Assembly (NCBI GenBank): GCA_020744225.1
Contig: JAGMWG010000017.1
Coordinates: forward strand, 930,001 to 994,000
Length of the DNA: 64,000 bases
Origin: Paraphoma chrysanthemicola
Taxonomy: Eukaryota; Ascomycota; Dothideomycetes; Pleosporales; Phaeosphaeriaceae
Direction of reading: 5' to 3'
A model generated the notes under the pieces. It had not been told where the DNA came from and ran no database searches. It saw only the letters and a list, made by a program, of their open reading frames with translations. Shown here piece by piece: positions 45,938 to 57,900 of the stretch (position 1 is the stretch's first letter; the number at the start of each line of letters is the position of its first letter). Both the position numbers and the translations under genes were made by a program.

Positions 45938-47744
45938 ATGTCGGGCCTTGAAGTGGCAGGCGTCGTGCTGGGATCGCTGCCCCTCGTCATCTCAGCCTTG
46001 GAGCATTACGCGAATGGCATTCAGACGGCGAAGCGCTACTGGCGCTACAAGTCGGAACTGAGGTCGCTGATTCTCCAGATCGATACCGAGCGTGGCATCT
46101 TCATCAACACGTTAGAGCAGCTGCTTCAGGGCATCGTCAGGATCGAGCACATGAAGGAATTCCTTTCGTGCCCGGCTGGCAAAGCCTGGCAAGATGCGGA
46201 AGGACAATTGAAAGAGAGGTTGAGAAGCTCGTACGACATATATTTCGGGAATGTTAAAGGCATGGCTCGGTCGCTCGAGCGAATGCGTGAGAAACTAGCA
46301 TTGAACCCTGACGGAAAGGTACGTACTTAGTCTCTTCTAATCTTCTCCGTGACCGGCACTGACATCATCCTAGCCGCAATTTAGCGACCCTAACCTATTC
46401 AAGCAAGAATACAAGAAACTCAAGTTTAGTCTTAGCAAGTCCGAGTACACAGAGCAGCTCGGCGAACTGAGAAACCACAATCAAGCGCTTACGCGGCTCA
46501 CCAAGCAGTCTCTTGAGTTGGAACCGTCTCGAAGCGAGGCCAAGACACGCTCTTGCCCCAACTTCAATGCGTTACAGAGCTATGCACGTAGTCTCTACGA
46601 GACTCTGCGATCTGGCCTAGGATGCACCTGCGATGGTCACGCAGTGAAGCTTCGTTTGGAAAGCAGGACCCAGAACGCGGCGGACGAAGATGAACTGCTC
46701 GAAAACGCGCCTTTCCGCGTGATCTTTACCTACCATTCAGCTGCGTCCGCCTCAATCTGGGATTGGAAAGAGGCTGATGTTCGATGGATTTCGGACAAGC
46801 CAACATGCATCCCCAGCCAATCGTGCATGCAAAGTACCACTTTCACAGCAACAAAAGCAACTCGGCGAGTGCGTTTCAACCAAATACAATCAGTGAGTAG
46901 TAGCAGCGGTACCACTGTGACCATCGCGCAACAGCAGACCACCGTCGCGGCCACCATCGCGGCCACCACTCCGACTAGTCCGACACCAGAACAGATTATG
47001 AGTCTTTGCCAAACAATCACAAAGCTACAACAGCCGCAACTACACCTATGTGCTGGATATCTTCTCGACAGTCTGAAACGTAAATGTGGGATTTACCCAG
47101 TGGAGCCACTGCCATGCCAAAACAGCCAGCACACTTGGGCTGCATACACTCTAAGACAAGTTCTTACCAAGCGCGCTAACTTCGGTCGCCGTCTGATGCA
47201 ACACGACAAATTCAGAGTCGCCGTCGACCTAGCTTCGAGTGTATTACAGCTCTATAAGACGCCCTGGCTCACTGATGAATGGAGCCAAGACGACGTCTAC
47301 TTCGTCCACCGCCCGGGCGCACCCCTCGCAACCGTTTACCAACACCCCTTCATCTACCGCAAATTCACCACAATAGTCCCCAGCCAACCGAGTGTCACGC
47401 AACCACCGTCCCGCAGAGTCATACGCAATCAGACACTCTTCACCCTCGGTGTTCTCCTTATCGAGCTTCTTTATGGCAAACCCATCGAAGAGCTGCAAAC
47501 AGCCCACGACCTTGATTGCCAGGGCACACCAGGTGCAGTATGGTGTACGGCTGAGCGATTGATCGACGAAGAGATCGCATTTGAAGCAGGTCAATTGTAT
47601 TCAGATGCAGTGAGGCGGTGCATACGCTGCGACTTCAACCAGAAGAATTCGAGTCTGGATGACCAGGACTTTCAGCAAGCTGTATTCGACGGTGTGGTGG
47701 CGCCGCTAGAAAAGACGTTATCGCATTTCAATGGACAAGAATGA
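45938..47744 (+). CDS. DUF7580 protein, pseudokinase-like, with helical N-terminal domain
   Basis: Exons 45938-46318 and 46374-47744 (intron 55 nt, GTACGT donor) give 583 residues. The N-terminus (MSGLEVAGVVLGSLPLVISA, then LEHYANGIQTAKRYW) is the amphipathic helical start found in many fungal N-terminal signalling domains attached to kinases and NLRs. The C-terminal half resembles DUF7580: FRVAVDLASSVLQLYKTPWL, SQDDVYFV, and NQTLFTLGVLLIELLYGKPI. These recall a degenerate protein-kinase C-lobe with no recognisable ATP-binding Lys, HRD or DFG motif. A Ser/Thr-rich linker with TTVAATIAATTPTSPTP lies at about 335-365. It is divergent from the HET chimera with 353 bp between starts, which suggests co-regulation or partnership. 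The assignment is from memory of the DUF; the role is unknown. Confidence 0.8.
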
Positions 47745-47915
47745 ATATCTTGGAGCGATAACTTTGTATTGTCATTCGATCTCGTGATCTGAGACTCCTG
47801 AAACGGTCAATATTTAGTAAACAAAACGCGGACAGAGAAGTTGAGCGTGTATAAAGGCATATCTTCGCATCCATTAAGCGCTTTTTCTCAGAGTACACAC
47901 AAGCATATACCGAAC

Positions 47916-49196
47916 CTATGCATACACATAGCAAAACGGCCCCGCAATCGTACTCTGAGCATCTCGAATCGTGATATTTTTCACGCCGACATATTCACCC
48001 AGCGTGATAATATCATCAAGCGTACCCCTTGGGCCGCCATCGCCAACACCAGACGTGCCTCCAGCAATTGCATTCTTCCTCGTCGCTAGATCGAGGTTCT
48101 GCCACGTCCAATAAACACGATCTACCATAGCATGATGCAGGAAGAATGCGGGATCGGCTGGAGAGTTGATGAAATCTGATCCGGCGTCGCCGCCGATCGT
48201 GTTGTGTCCGCCGACATGAGCGCCCATTTTTCCTTTCGCGAATTCTCCGCCAAAGACGGTTTGGAAGCTGTCAATGTCCTTTTGGTTCTTGATAAGCGCG
48301 GCCACCACGTCGTCACGAGTCTCGTTGGCGGATTGGAGGCTGATATCGCGGCTCAGGCAACGAGGGTTATATCCTAGGCCGTCGGCTTGAGGGTTGGGTT
48401 TCGGTGGCGGTTGCGACACGGCGGCTAGAGGGCCCATGTTGATTTTCCAGCTATAGGCGGTTAGCGACTGTGGAGAAGAGCACTTGATAAGAAAGAACCT
48501 CTACCAAGGATGTCACTTACTCCTTGAACGGACCAGACGTCACACAGCCGCCTCCACTACCAGGCTGTAGCTGGATGTAGCACATGTCAGTCGACGGGAA
48601 GCAGACGGATTTTCTTCCAGCGACATAGAGGCCATCTCCAGACATGCTTGTGTCGCTGCCGTCAAAGAAAGGCGAGCTCTTGGGATCGTCTGCCCACCAG
48701 CCCCAGTTGTAGTAAGGCTGATAGCCCTTGTACCCGCACTCGTTGCGAAGCATCTGCTCAAACGCCCATGTGTAATAGCGGTGCCACGTCAAGAAGTTGG
48801 CCGTTCCGTGAATGCTATATGCCTGTTGGATGTGGGTGACCACTAGATCATCATAGCGGCTCTTTGCACCAGAGGCGATGGCAGCAGGTGTCCTTGCTGG
48901 TTTCTTTGCTAGGCATTTCACGGCGTCGATGTAGTTGCGTCTATCGGCCTTACTCAATGTCGACCTAATATGTGTGAGCGCAAGCAAAGGAAAAATGGAA
49001 AACGCTGGACTAACCACTCCCGTCGCACGGCGACATTGTTCAGCGTGCATGTTTTAGGGCTCGGGTAGCCGTTCTTGGAGACGAACTCTTGTAGTTTTAG
49101 TAGTCCTTGGGCAGCCAGGACATTCACTTCCTGAGGTTTGTCTTTGGCGCTGGTAACACCAGCGATTGTCGCTACCAAGAAGTGCGAGATTTTCAT
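47916..49196 (-). CDS. Secreted tyrosinase, type-3 copper protein
   Basis: Exons 49015-49196, 48521-48964 and 47916-48450 (introns 50 and 70 nt) give 386 residues. A signal peptide (MKISHFLVATIAGVTSA) is followed by the tyrosinase fold. CuA: His105, His113 and His122 (HIQQAYSIHGTANFLTWHRY). CuB: His287, His291 and His315 (HVGGHNTIGG, then DPAFFLHHAMVDRVYWTW). PYYNWGWWAD and WKINMGPLA are typical spacers. It oxidises phenols to quinones; relatives serve pigment formation, lignin-related oxidation, or tyrosine modification in peptide pathways such as UstQ in the ustiloxin cluster. The UstYa genes are about 40 kb away, so a shared pathway is not implied by position. No C-terminal processing domain is present, as in short secreted fungal tyrosinases. 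Confidence 0.9.
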
Positions 49197-51045
49197 GATC
49201 TTGGGTATGTCAGGGTGTGGTGGCTATCTGAGCATGGAGGACATTGAATCTTATATCGCACGGCTATCCATTGCACCTATTGTCAAAGAAGTCGGCAAAT
49301 ACTCCCCGTCCAAATATGGGGTACCAACAACTACTCGCCTCTTATTGAAGATAGCGGCCTAAGTGGTGTTACTTGGACACAGCTCTTGTGGTGGCAAGAT
49401 GTGGTACAGGCTCTCGAGTACACGACTCAGGTCGAGGACCGAAGAAGGTAGTAAGAAAAATCTTGTGGGTCGCACAACCAGAGAGGGGCGATGGTCGGTA
49501 AACCATCCAGTCGGACAGACTTTGACGATCTAGACTCAAGCTGATATGTCCGCTGCGTAGAACAGGAATCGGTACCTGGGTGGTGCGTTTTCGCTAGGCT
49601 GATATTTCTCACTCATGTCCAATCGCACGAATGGCAAAAGCATCTAGATTAAAGCGCTGAGTCGTTGAAATGATATTCGCACGTAATGCCTCGAGGTTAA
49701 AATCCTTCTGGCATGGATTCCGCATGGCAATCAAGGGCTGGCTTTCCTTAGCGGTATTGACTTCCATCTCGCTCGACGCGTGTGAACATAGTGATCGGCG
49801 ATTTCAGCACATGGTACGGGATGCGTTAGATGGACCACCGCCCTGACTCGCAATGCGCATCCTTCGATGCGCATCTCACTGACATGGCATACTTGCTGGA
49901 TTTCGATGCCGTCTGCCAAGTCGCTTTGCTCTTACGCGAGCAACCAGCAAATATAGTGCATGACCTGACCAGGACCAGGTACATTGTCGCTTAGCATGAC
50001 TGCACGTTCACGAGAAAGGATTTGCCCGCTACGAACTCCTCGGGTCGAGTTGATGCAATGTCGGCCTCGATGTGTAGGCCACCAAAGCATGAGATTGAGA
50101 CATTCTGGCCGCCATTTTTCGGAGAAATACGACACTATTTCAGAGTGATTCGATGGTTGCTAATGCGCATCGTTCCTGGTGGCGTGGGTGGAGATCAGGT
50201 TGCACGCCGGCTCTAACTTGTGCGAATTAGCTCTGCCAAGCCCTCGGAGTCGGCTACACCCTCCCTCCCTCGCCTCGCGGCCATGGTGCGTAGCCCCACG
50301 TACCCTCACTGTCAGTAAAATTAGCATTGCAAATACCATCTCCCAGGTGTGGATCCTGATGAACAAGGGTTCCCATCCTCCTCCACATTCTACGAGTCGT
50401 AATCACTAACAGGCTGAGTGACCCAACAATTCGCACACTATGGCCACAACCAGTCCATCGGCATTATTCGAAAAATTGGACCAAAATTGGGTACCCATCT
50501 TTCTGTGGCATGAAGACTATCCTGAAGTCTGTTGAAGTGTTTGTAAATGTGGAAGCATGGAGAGGAGCAACCAAGAACACCTTCATGTGCGGTCCGTCTT
50601 GATCTTCTCGCAACTTCGAGGTACACCATGCCCTGCGTCTCGCCGGGCCCTTCTGCAAAAATGTTGATCCTAGCACTGGTTTTGGAACAGCATCAGCGTG
50701 GCGATAGAACTGTCCAGGAGATTCTCGTCAACCTTGGAACCCTTATATTTCTGGAGGTCATCCTGCAACAACATGCTCTTTGGAACATGCATGGCTCCCA
50801 GCACCCGGCACGCTTCGATCCTGCCTCGACGTACAGCTCAAGAGTTTCAGCCGCCAACACGGGATGTCCATACCGAAACTTTGTTCAAGCCGTCCCGTCT
50901 TCCCCCCTAACGCTGTTAACGCAGCCGGCCTTACTTATGTTGCCTCTGCCAAGCTAGAAAAGCTGGCATATGTACAATACGTAGAGCTGTAATGCTTTAG
51001 TTGCAGATCGTCACCAATTATCCCCACCTCATCAAGATCGCAATC
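49197..51045. other. Longest gene-free stretch, about 1.85 kb
   Basis: Between the tyrosinase (minus) and a rhodopsin-domain gene (plus). Frames of 60-136 codons on both strands lack recognisable motifs, signal peptides or consistent codon use. No terminal repeats or transposase-like sequence were seen. It may hold divergent promoters or decayed sequence. Confidence 0.45.
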
Positions 51046-52366
51046 ATGGCAGTACTACCTCTGCCAGATATGACTCCAGAGTTCATTGCGTACAGCAATG
51101 GCCCCATGCTCCTCGCACAAGTTGCTCCAATATACGCCATAGCGGCATTAGTTGTGTTAGGAAGATGTTATGTGCGTGTACTTATCGTCAAATCTTTCCG
51201 CTGGGATGACTGGACAATGCTTGTTTGTCTCGTAAGTCTTCCTCGATGTTTCACAATACTGATAATATTCGCTGACACACCCAATTGTCAGGTTTTCGCA
51301 ACATCGTGCTTTGTCGCATTCGTAATCGAGATCCACCTCGGCGTAGGCAAGCATGTCGCTGTGATAACTTCCGACAAGGCGCAGTACAAACAGCTTCTCA
51401 AGTGGCGCCTCGTCCACATGACCACCGTGAGTGTCGGTATTGTGCTGGTCAAAGTCTCAGTATGTCTCTTCTTGTTGCGTCTTGCGACGAGAGGAGCACA
51501 GGTCTGGTTCTTGTGGGGCGTTATTTGCTTCTTGATTCCCTTTGCATTGGCAGGCTTGGGGACATTGGTATGGCAATACGTTAACTAACAATGACGCTGT
51601 GTGTAGGGGCTGACTATCCACAACAGGTCTTTCAGTGCAACCCAATCGCAGCCGCCTGGGATATAGATTTACAACCCCCGCCTATGGGACACGGTACGGC
51701 CAGATGCTTCAGTGGCGACACCTTCGATGCCATTGGATTATTTAATGGGAGTATGTTACTACTTCCCTAACAGTACCAATGAGATCTCGCGATACTAACT
51801 TCTTCGTAGTCGTAAACATCAGCACCGACTTCCTACTCGCCCTCGCCCCCGTGCCCTTGGTCTGGAAACTCCAAATGCCCCTCCGCACCCGCCTCACACT
51901 TGTCGCTATTCTCTCGCTGGGCATTTTCGCCGCCGTAGCCGGAATCATTCGACAACTTTCGTCCAGTCAATTCGGCGTTCCAGAGCCTTACATTTACGAC
52001 TCATACTCTATCTGGAACTTTATCGAGCTCGACATGGGCATCATTGCCGCATCACTACCGGCTCTCAAGCCGCTGTTCAGCTGGTTTCGCGATACGGCGC
52101 GTGGCTTGACGGGCAAGCCGGTGAAGTCCTCGGGGTATAAAAGCGCCGAGGGGTATCAAAGACGAGTCCGGCCGGTAGACGAAGATAATTTTGCGCTGGT
52201 GGAATACGACCAGAAAAGAGCGGTGACGGTGGTGTCGAAACCGAGCGAGCGCAAGGATAAATGGGGAATTGATAGGGCGAGGAGCAGCGAGGAGAGTATT
52301 CTTCCGCGTGACGAGAGGATAAGCCAGGTGGGTATCACGGTCACGAAGAGTGTTCATGTAGACTGA
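51046..52366 (+). CDS. Fungal rhodopsin-domain (PTH11-like/SAT4-like) integral membrane protein, second gene
   Basis: Exons 51046-51231, 51292-51567, 51627-51750 and 51810-52366 (introns 59-60 nt, good donors) give 380 residues. Seven hydrophobic segments and family motifs are visible: RCYVRVLIVKSFRWDDWTML, VGIVLVKVSVCLFLLRLA, VFQCNPIAAAWD with the conserved Cys, VNISTDFLLALAPVPLVWKL, and IELDMGIIAASLPALKPLF. A charged cytoplasmic tail of about 100 residues follows. Likely a plasma-membrane receptor-like protein of unknown ligand. It differs in length and detail from the copy at 3987-5374, so the two are not a recent duplicate pair. The ATG at 51046 precedes the first membrane helix by a normal distance. 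Confidence 0.85.
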
Positions 52367-53187
52367 AAAAGACATATACTGCTGTGTCTGCTCGAATGCA
52401 ACAATACTTAAGAGACATAATCATTGGCATTGGCTGAAATCATCGGCACTTGAGCCCCACGTCGTAGCTCGAAGGTATCCGCCTTGCCTATTGACATGTC
52501 GACATATGTGGCAGTTCAATATGCTTACGTCTGGGGTCTCGATTGCTGTAAACGCCGTAGCGGTATTGTTACATATATTTTATCGTAGCCATAACCTATA
52601 TGCGTGCGAGGTATACAGATGCGTCGAAATCGAGGAGAGATTGTAGACGCTCGCTCACAACAACCCTGGAAGAGAGATAGCGCTGGTTACCTCACATACA
52701 TTATAAACATGTCGGTCCAATCACACGCTGCATGAGTTGGCCCCCAAGATTCATGGGTGGGTGGCCTCATGGCGCAGACAAGGACTGAGTTCCATACGTA
52801 GCTCAGGCGGAACGGTTCTTCCGCCTATGATAAGTCCGGCTATATTTTCTAGATTGCGAGGCGTCGAAGTATCAATCATGTAGTAGCGTAGCGTAGTCAT
52901 GCGCCTACGCAATCTGGTGCATGCTTGATGTAGTTGAGACAGACCTAAAGTGAACAAGTTTTCGGATCATGGCAAATATTATTTCGTAACCGTGCTCATA
53001 TTCAAGCGTATCCGATACAAGACATTTAGTTGATGTTTGCGTTACTTTATTGGAATGTGGAGGAACTCAGTTCGTGGAGATCACGGTATGATCACGACTC
53101 AACGCCTTGAGCCATCCACGATCACGACCATGGCCGCGTAGCCTTGGAAGACTTGGCCATGTCGTGGAAGCTATAGGCATTGCAACA
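52367..53187. other. Intergenic between convergent genes, 0.8 kb
   Basis: 3' regions of the rhodopsin-domain gene (plus) and the fructosamine kinase gene (minus). AT-rich around 52560-52720; no gene or repeat recognised. Confidence 0.5.
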
Positions 53188-54488
53188 CTATATTAGGCCC
53201 TCGGCAAGATGCGGAACTATGCGAGCACCGGTGATTGAAGGATCGATGCGTTGATCATACTTATCAATGCCATCGATCGGTGCATACTTCTCACACAGAT
53301 AACACATGTTATTATACGCCCTTGAGCAATGTCAGTCTTGATCTATGCAAACAGGAAAGCTATAAACTTACGTTCTTCTTAATGGACTGCCTGAATGTCC
53401 AGCGGAATAATTGATCGCACCCTTCAAACTGTAGAGTCGATTCCGGTCGTCAAACTCATCTGCGGGCTCGGCAGCCGGGTATGCGCGCAGGTAATGCCGA
53501 GTGTAGAGTTTCGCTCTGAACACTGAACTGAATTCGCATCGCCAGTGTCCCATCTCCATTTCGTTGTGCGCGTAATACGAGCCCACATCAAAGAGCAAGC
53601 TCTCGCCAGTCTCCATATTGATGCCCATATTGCCCTCCCAGAGATCGCCATGGATAATGGCCGGCTTGATTTGTCGACCATCTCCTTGAAGGATTCCAAG
53701 TAAACGAGGGATGACTTTGTCCGCTATCTGAGCAGTGGCGCGTTCCATCTCTGGCCACGGTCCGTTGGCCTCCACATCCAACTTGCACACGCCGAGGAAG
53801 AGGCTGCGGTAGAAGTCGGCCCAGTTCTCCTGCCAGTCCACTGTGTGTGCCATCTTGCCATCGCAGGTCTGAACATGGTAACCGAACTTTCCGGTCGGAG
53901 ATTTGCTGTCACGGTGCATTGCTGCCAATTTGGTGCAGAATTCCTCGGCCGGTGGCGCGGTGGCGACGTCCATGTCGACAAATTCGGACAAGTAGAAGTA
54001 CGTTGGTAGGTTGGCGACCTTGTATTTTCCGAAGCCATAGGGTTTAGGTATGAATTCGGGCATGAGTTTGTAGATGTCCTTCGATGATTCCCACTCGCCA
54101 TTGAGCATGATGCGACCATGTTCACCGTACGCTACCTGTAGCACTTCATTAGCTTCAATCTGCATAGTCTCTGGGTCTACTGACTTTAAGGAAGTATGAA
54201 GACTCGACTCCTTCGGTGTCTATGGCCATAACTCTTCCGGTTATTGTCCAAGCACTTGTTCCGAAATGCTCTACGGATTGGAATGTGCTTCCTTCAGGCA
54301 ATGCTGAAGTTCAAATCAGTCTTTTGAAGTCTCCAAAGCGAGATTGGTCGAGTCCTACCGTCGACTACAGCTTCATCGAAAGGAAAGGCGCCGGCTAGTT
54401 TGGCTAGCATTTCCTTGACGCTGATGGGGACAACTTCTGGCTCTTCTATAGCCTTGCGCGCAAGTATCTCAACCTGGGTAGCAGCCAT
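53188..54488 (-). CDS. Fructosamine/ketosamine-3-kinase family protein
   Basis: Four exons are inferred: 54359-54488, 54185-54303, 53372-54135 and 53188-53320, giving 381 residues. Introns two (donor GTCAGT) and three (GTAAGT) were chosen because they restore FLKVAYGEHGRIMLNGEWES and RRTAYNNMCYLCEKYA. The protein-kinase-like fold of the family is clear: IMLNGEWESSKDIYKLMPEF, PYGFGKYK, YFYLSEFVDMD, the catalytic loop IIHGDLWEGNMGI, and FDVGSYYAHNEMEMG as the metal-binding DxGS-type motif. These kinases phosphorylate sugar amines on glycated proteins or small molecules, destabilising the adduct (protein deglycation). Many fungal members are clade-specific with unknown substrates. No signal peptide; cytosolic. 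Reading without the second intron gives a false frameshift near 54160-54185. Confidence 0.88.
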
Positions 54489-54953
54489 GCTGTAGGATTT
54501 ATCAATTAGTATTCGCTTGTACGGTTGGTGCTGTTTCTATCGAGAAGTAGTAGTAGTCGTTATCTGGTATGCAAGACAATGGCTCTGTGAAGGAGTGAAG
54601 GAGGGGCACAAGGCTGAAGACAGACACGGGCGAGGCTTACGCGCGCTAACAGTGCACTCGCATGCCGGCTGCATCCTTCGCCGATTGCGTTGTGCCTTCG
54701 ACCCTCCTGAGTTTCAACACTCGACCATATTGCGATGTGTGTAGCCTTGCAGCCCCAGCTCCCAGACGTCGCGACATTCAGCCCTATACGACCTTGAGCA
54801 GCTAGGGTGCCCTTGCATTTGGCGCCAGACTGGCGGACCGTCCGGCGACCATGGTACGTTCCGGCACCCGTCCCGCGCCCCTCCATACCTTCGTAGCGCA
54901 ACGCACGCATTCTATCTGTGCGACATCTGAAGTTATACAATGCAGATCGACTG
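54489..54953. promoter_or_regulatory. Divergent promoter region, 0.46 kb
   Basis: Between the fructosamine kinase gene (minus) and the NLR gene (plus). Only short frames on both strands; the true NLR start may lie within or just after it. Confidence 0.45.
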
Positions 54954-57900
54954 ATGACGACGCGTAGAATCCATTCAAGAAGAATTTCTCCCTCTCTAGA
55001 AGATACAGAAACGATGACAACGATGCCGCAAACGAAGAAGAGATTGCTGCGCCACGGCGCGCGTCCGATTCAGCCTCGCCATACTTTGCGAGCGCTACAG
55101 GCAACAATCGCGCAACAGCATACAACCTGACAGAGCGGCAGTCAATAAGCTCACGGAGTCAGTCACAACTCGGTCGCAGCACTAGCCCTGCACAAGACCA
55201 GCTGGGTCTGCATGTCGTTCACCGACCAGAAGGAGAACCGCGTGCCGACATTGTCTTTGTCCATGGGCTTGGTGGCAGTAGCATCAAGACTTGGTCAAAA
55301 GACCGCAATGTCGATTTCTTCTGGCCCATGAAATTTCTGCCACACGAGAATGATATCAACACGGCGCGCATATCGACGTTTGGATATAATGCGAATTTCA
55401 AGCCGGGGAGTGCGAAGAATCGGTGGTCCATCCTCGACTTCGCTAAAGACCTATTGTATGACCTCAAATATGCACAAGATGACGAAGCGCTGTCGGACGG
55501 TGACCTAGGCATGGGAAAGGTGTGTTTGGTGCAAAAGACTGGTATCTGTGAGCTAACATTGCCATAGCGTCCGATTATATTCGTCGTACATTCTATGGGT
55601 GGCCTGGTTGTCAAGGAGGTACCGAGCTTAGATGACTCTGCTGGTCGATCCGGTGCTAACCTTCTCAATACAGGCATACATGCTAGGCATGAACGATCCG
55701 ACTTACGAAGACGTCGTCAAATCTGTCTCGTCCATCATCTTCCTCTCTACGCCACATCGCGGCACAAACCTTGCCGAGACATTGAATCGTATCCTTCAGG
55801 TCTCCTTTGTGTCTAGCCCGATGCAATTCATAGCAGAGCTATCGGCTGGATCTCAAACAATCCAAAAGCTCAATGAGCAGTTCAGACATGTAGCTCCCAA
55901 GCTGCAGATTGTATCCTTCTATGAAACTCGACCAACAGCCATGTTGAAGAATGCGCAAGTAGTAAGTCGTTTATCATGGCTTCTTGATATGCTCTAATCT
56001 TTCAAAGATGGTTCTCGAAAAAGAATCCGCCGTTCTAGGGTATCCTGGCGAGATCTCCAAGGCCTTGGATGCAGATCACCACGGAGTTTGTAAATACGAC
56101 AGCCCCGATGATCCACGGTATATTTCCGTCCGTAATGTCCTCAGGACTCTAGTCTGCAAGGCTAAGTCGATATTAGAGCACGGTAAGATGAGGTTTCCGA
56201 AGCCATAGACTATGCAACTGATGCCAGGCACAGTCGAATCGAGCCCGCCATCCCAAGCGCAACGCGACATTGACTTCGAAGAATTCCTTCGTGTCGAATC
56301 AAATGTAGATGACTACAACTTCTTTCGCGATCGCTGGACGCCTGGGACGTGTGACTGGATACTGAACCGAGATGGTTTTAATCGCTGGCTTGAAGACCCA
56401 GCCCAAAATAGCCGCGTTCTATGGATCTATGGTAACGCTGCAACTGGGAAGTCAACCCTTTCCTCCTTCGTGGTAAATCACCTCATCCAGCTTGATCTAC
56501 CTTGCCACTACTTTTTCATCCGGTATTCCAGCCAGAAGAAACGAAACCTGAGCGTGATACTCAGATCAGTAGCTTGCCAAATTGCACAATCGGTTCCGCA
56601 GTACGCTGAAAAGCTTCGTCAGCTTGCAGACGCGAATACAGACCTACAAACGTCAGACTACCGCAACGTCTGGCAATGGCTTTACAAGCAAAACTTGTTT
56701 CAGCTCAACATAGAGAAGCCAATCTACTTAATACTCGATGGCGTCGATGAGTCCGAGGCTCCCGGTTCTATAATAAGACTTCTTTCCGACCTACAATCAA
56801 CTGCAATTCCATTGCGTATCCTTGTCGTTAGTCGCCGGACCCACGAAATCTCTTCAGCCTTTCAGCGCCTAGGACGCGAAATCCTGGTAGAAACTGTTCA
56901 TATAGACGGTAACCGAGAAGATTTTCGGTACTACATAAACCTCGAAATGGAGATGGCTGGTGACGAGGACTTCAAGAAGCACATTACTGAACAGCTCCTT
57001 GGGAGATCTCGGGGGAACTTTCTCTGGGTATATCTTGCGGTTCAAAAGATCAATGCCTGTTACACCCGAGACGCCGTCATTGATGCAGTGGAAAATTTGC
57101 CACCCGGCATGGAAGCTTTGTACGATCGAATGACTGCAGCAGTTCAGTCTCTAGTAGATACACGCAACGGAAAGCTCGGTCGTCGAATTCTGGAGTGGGC
57201 GACTTGTGCACAGCGTCCTCTCAGTATCAAAGAATTGAGTGACGCACTCGACAACATCGACATACTTCAAATTCAGCGTGCGGTTGACGACCTCTGTGGT
57301 GGATTTGTCGTTGTAGATAAGGAAGGAAAGGTTGCATTGATTCATGAGACGGCCCGGGAATACTTGACGAAGCGGGGCCAACGCGATCGACCGGCCTTCA
57401 TCGATCATCGGACTTCTCATGACACGCTATTCAAGAGTTGTTTGCAACGCCTTACCAACGTTAGGTTACGGGCCCAGATTCTTCGCAATCAGCCGCCAGC
57501 ATTGCTGGACTATGCTATGAATTCCTGGTTCATTCACTACGCAGCTGGCTCCTTCGCGGAGCCTGCCAGCCTGGAGGCGCTCCTCGGTTTCTTGAAGGGA
57601 CCACACATCCTTACGTGGATGAGCACCGCAGCTAGGAAAAGGCAGCTGAGAGCGATGGTAGTTGCTTCTCGTTATCTTACCGATGTTGTTGTCAAGCTCC
57701 GAAAGCTGCAATTCGATGATTGTCTGGAGAATGATCAGACGGTTGCTCTCATTGAAGGATGGGCAGCTGATCTTGTCAAGATCGTCGGAAAATTTGGCAC
57801 GAATATGATCAAGAATCCTGACGCCATTTACAAACTCATACCACCGTTTTGCCCGCAAGATTCAGTCACATATCGACAATTCGGTCGCAAGGAGGCCAAA

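Noticed and set aside
47916..49196. Tyrosinase as part of the UstYa gene group, by analogy with ustiloxin
   Set aside because: About 40 kb and many housekeeping genes separate them; linkage alone does not support one cluster.
49197..51045. Possible transposon remnant in the long gene-free stretch
   Set aside because: No transposase, reverse transcriptase motif or terminal repeats could be found by eye.
54136..54200. Apparent +1 frameshift in the fructosamine kinase
   Set aside because: A 49-nt intron (donor GTCAGT) joins FLK to VAYGEHG with correct family sequence.
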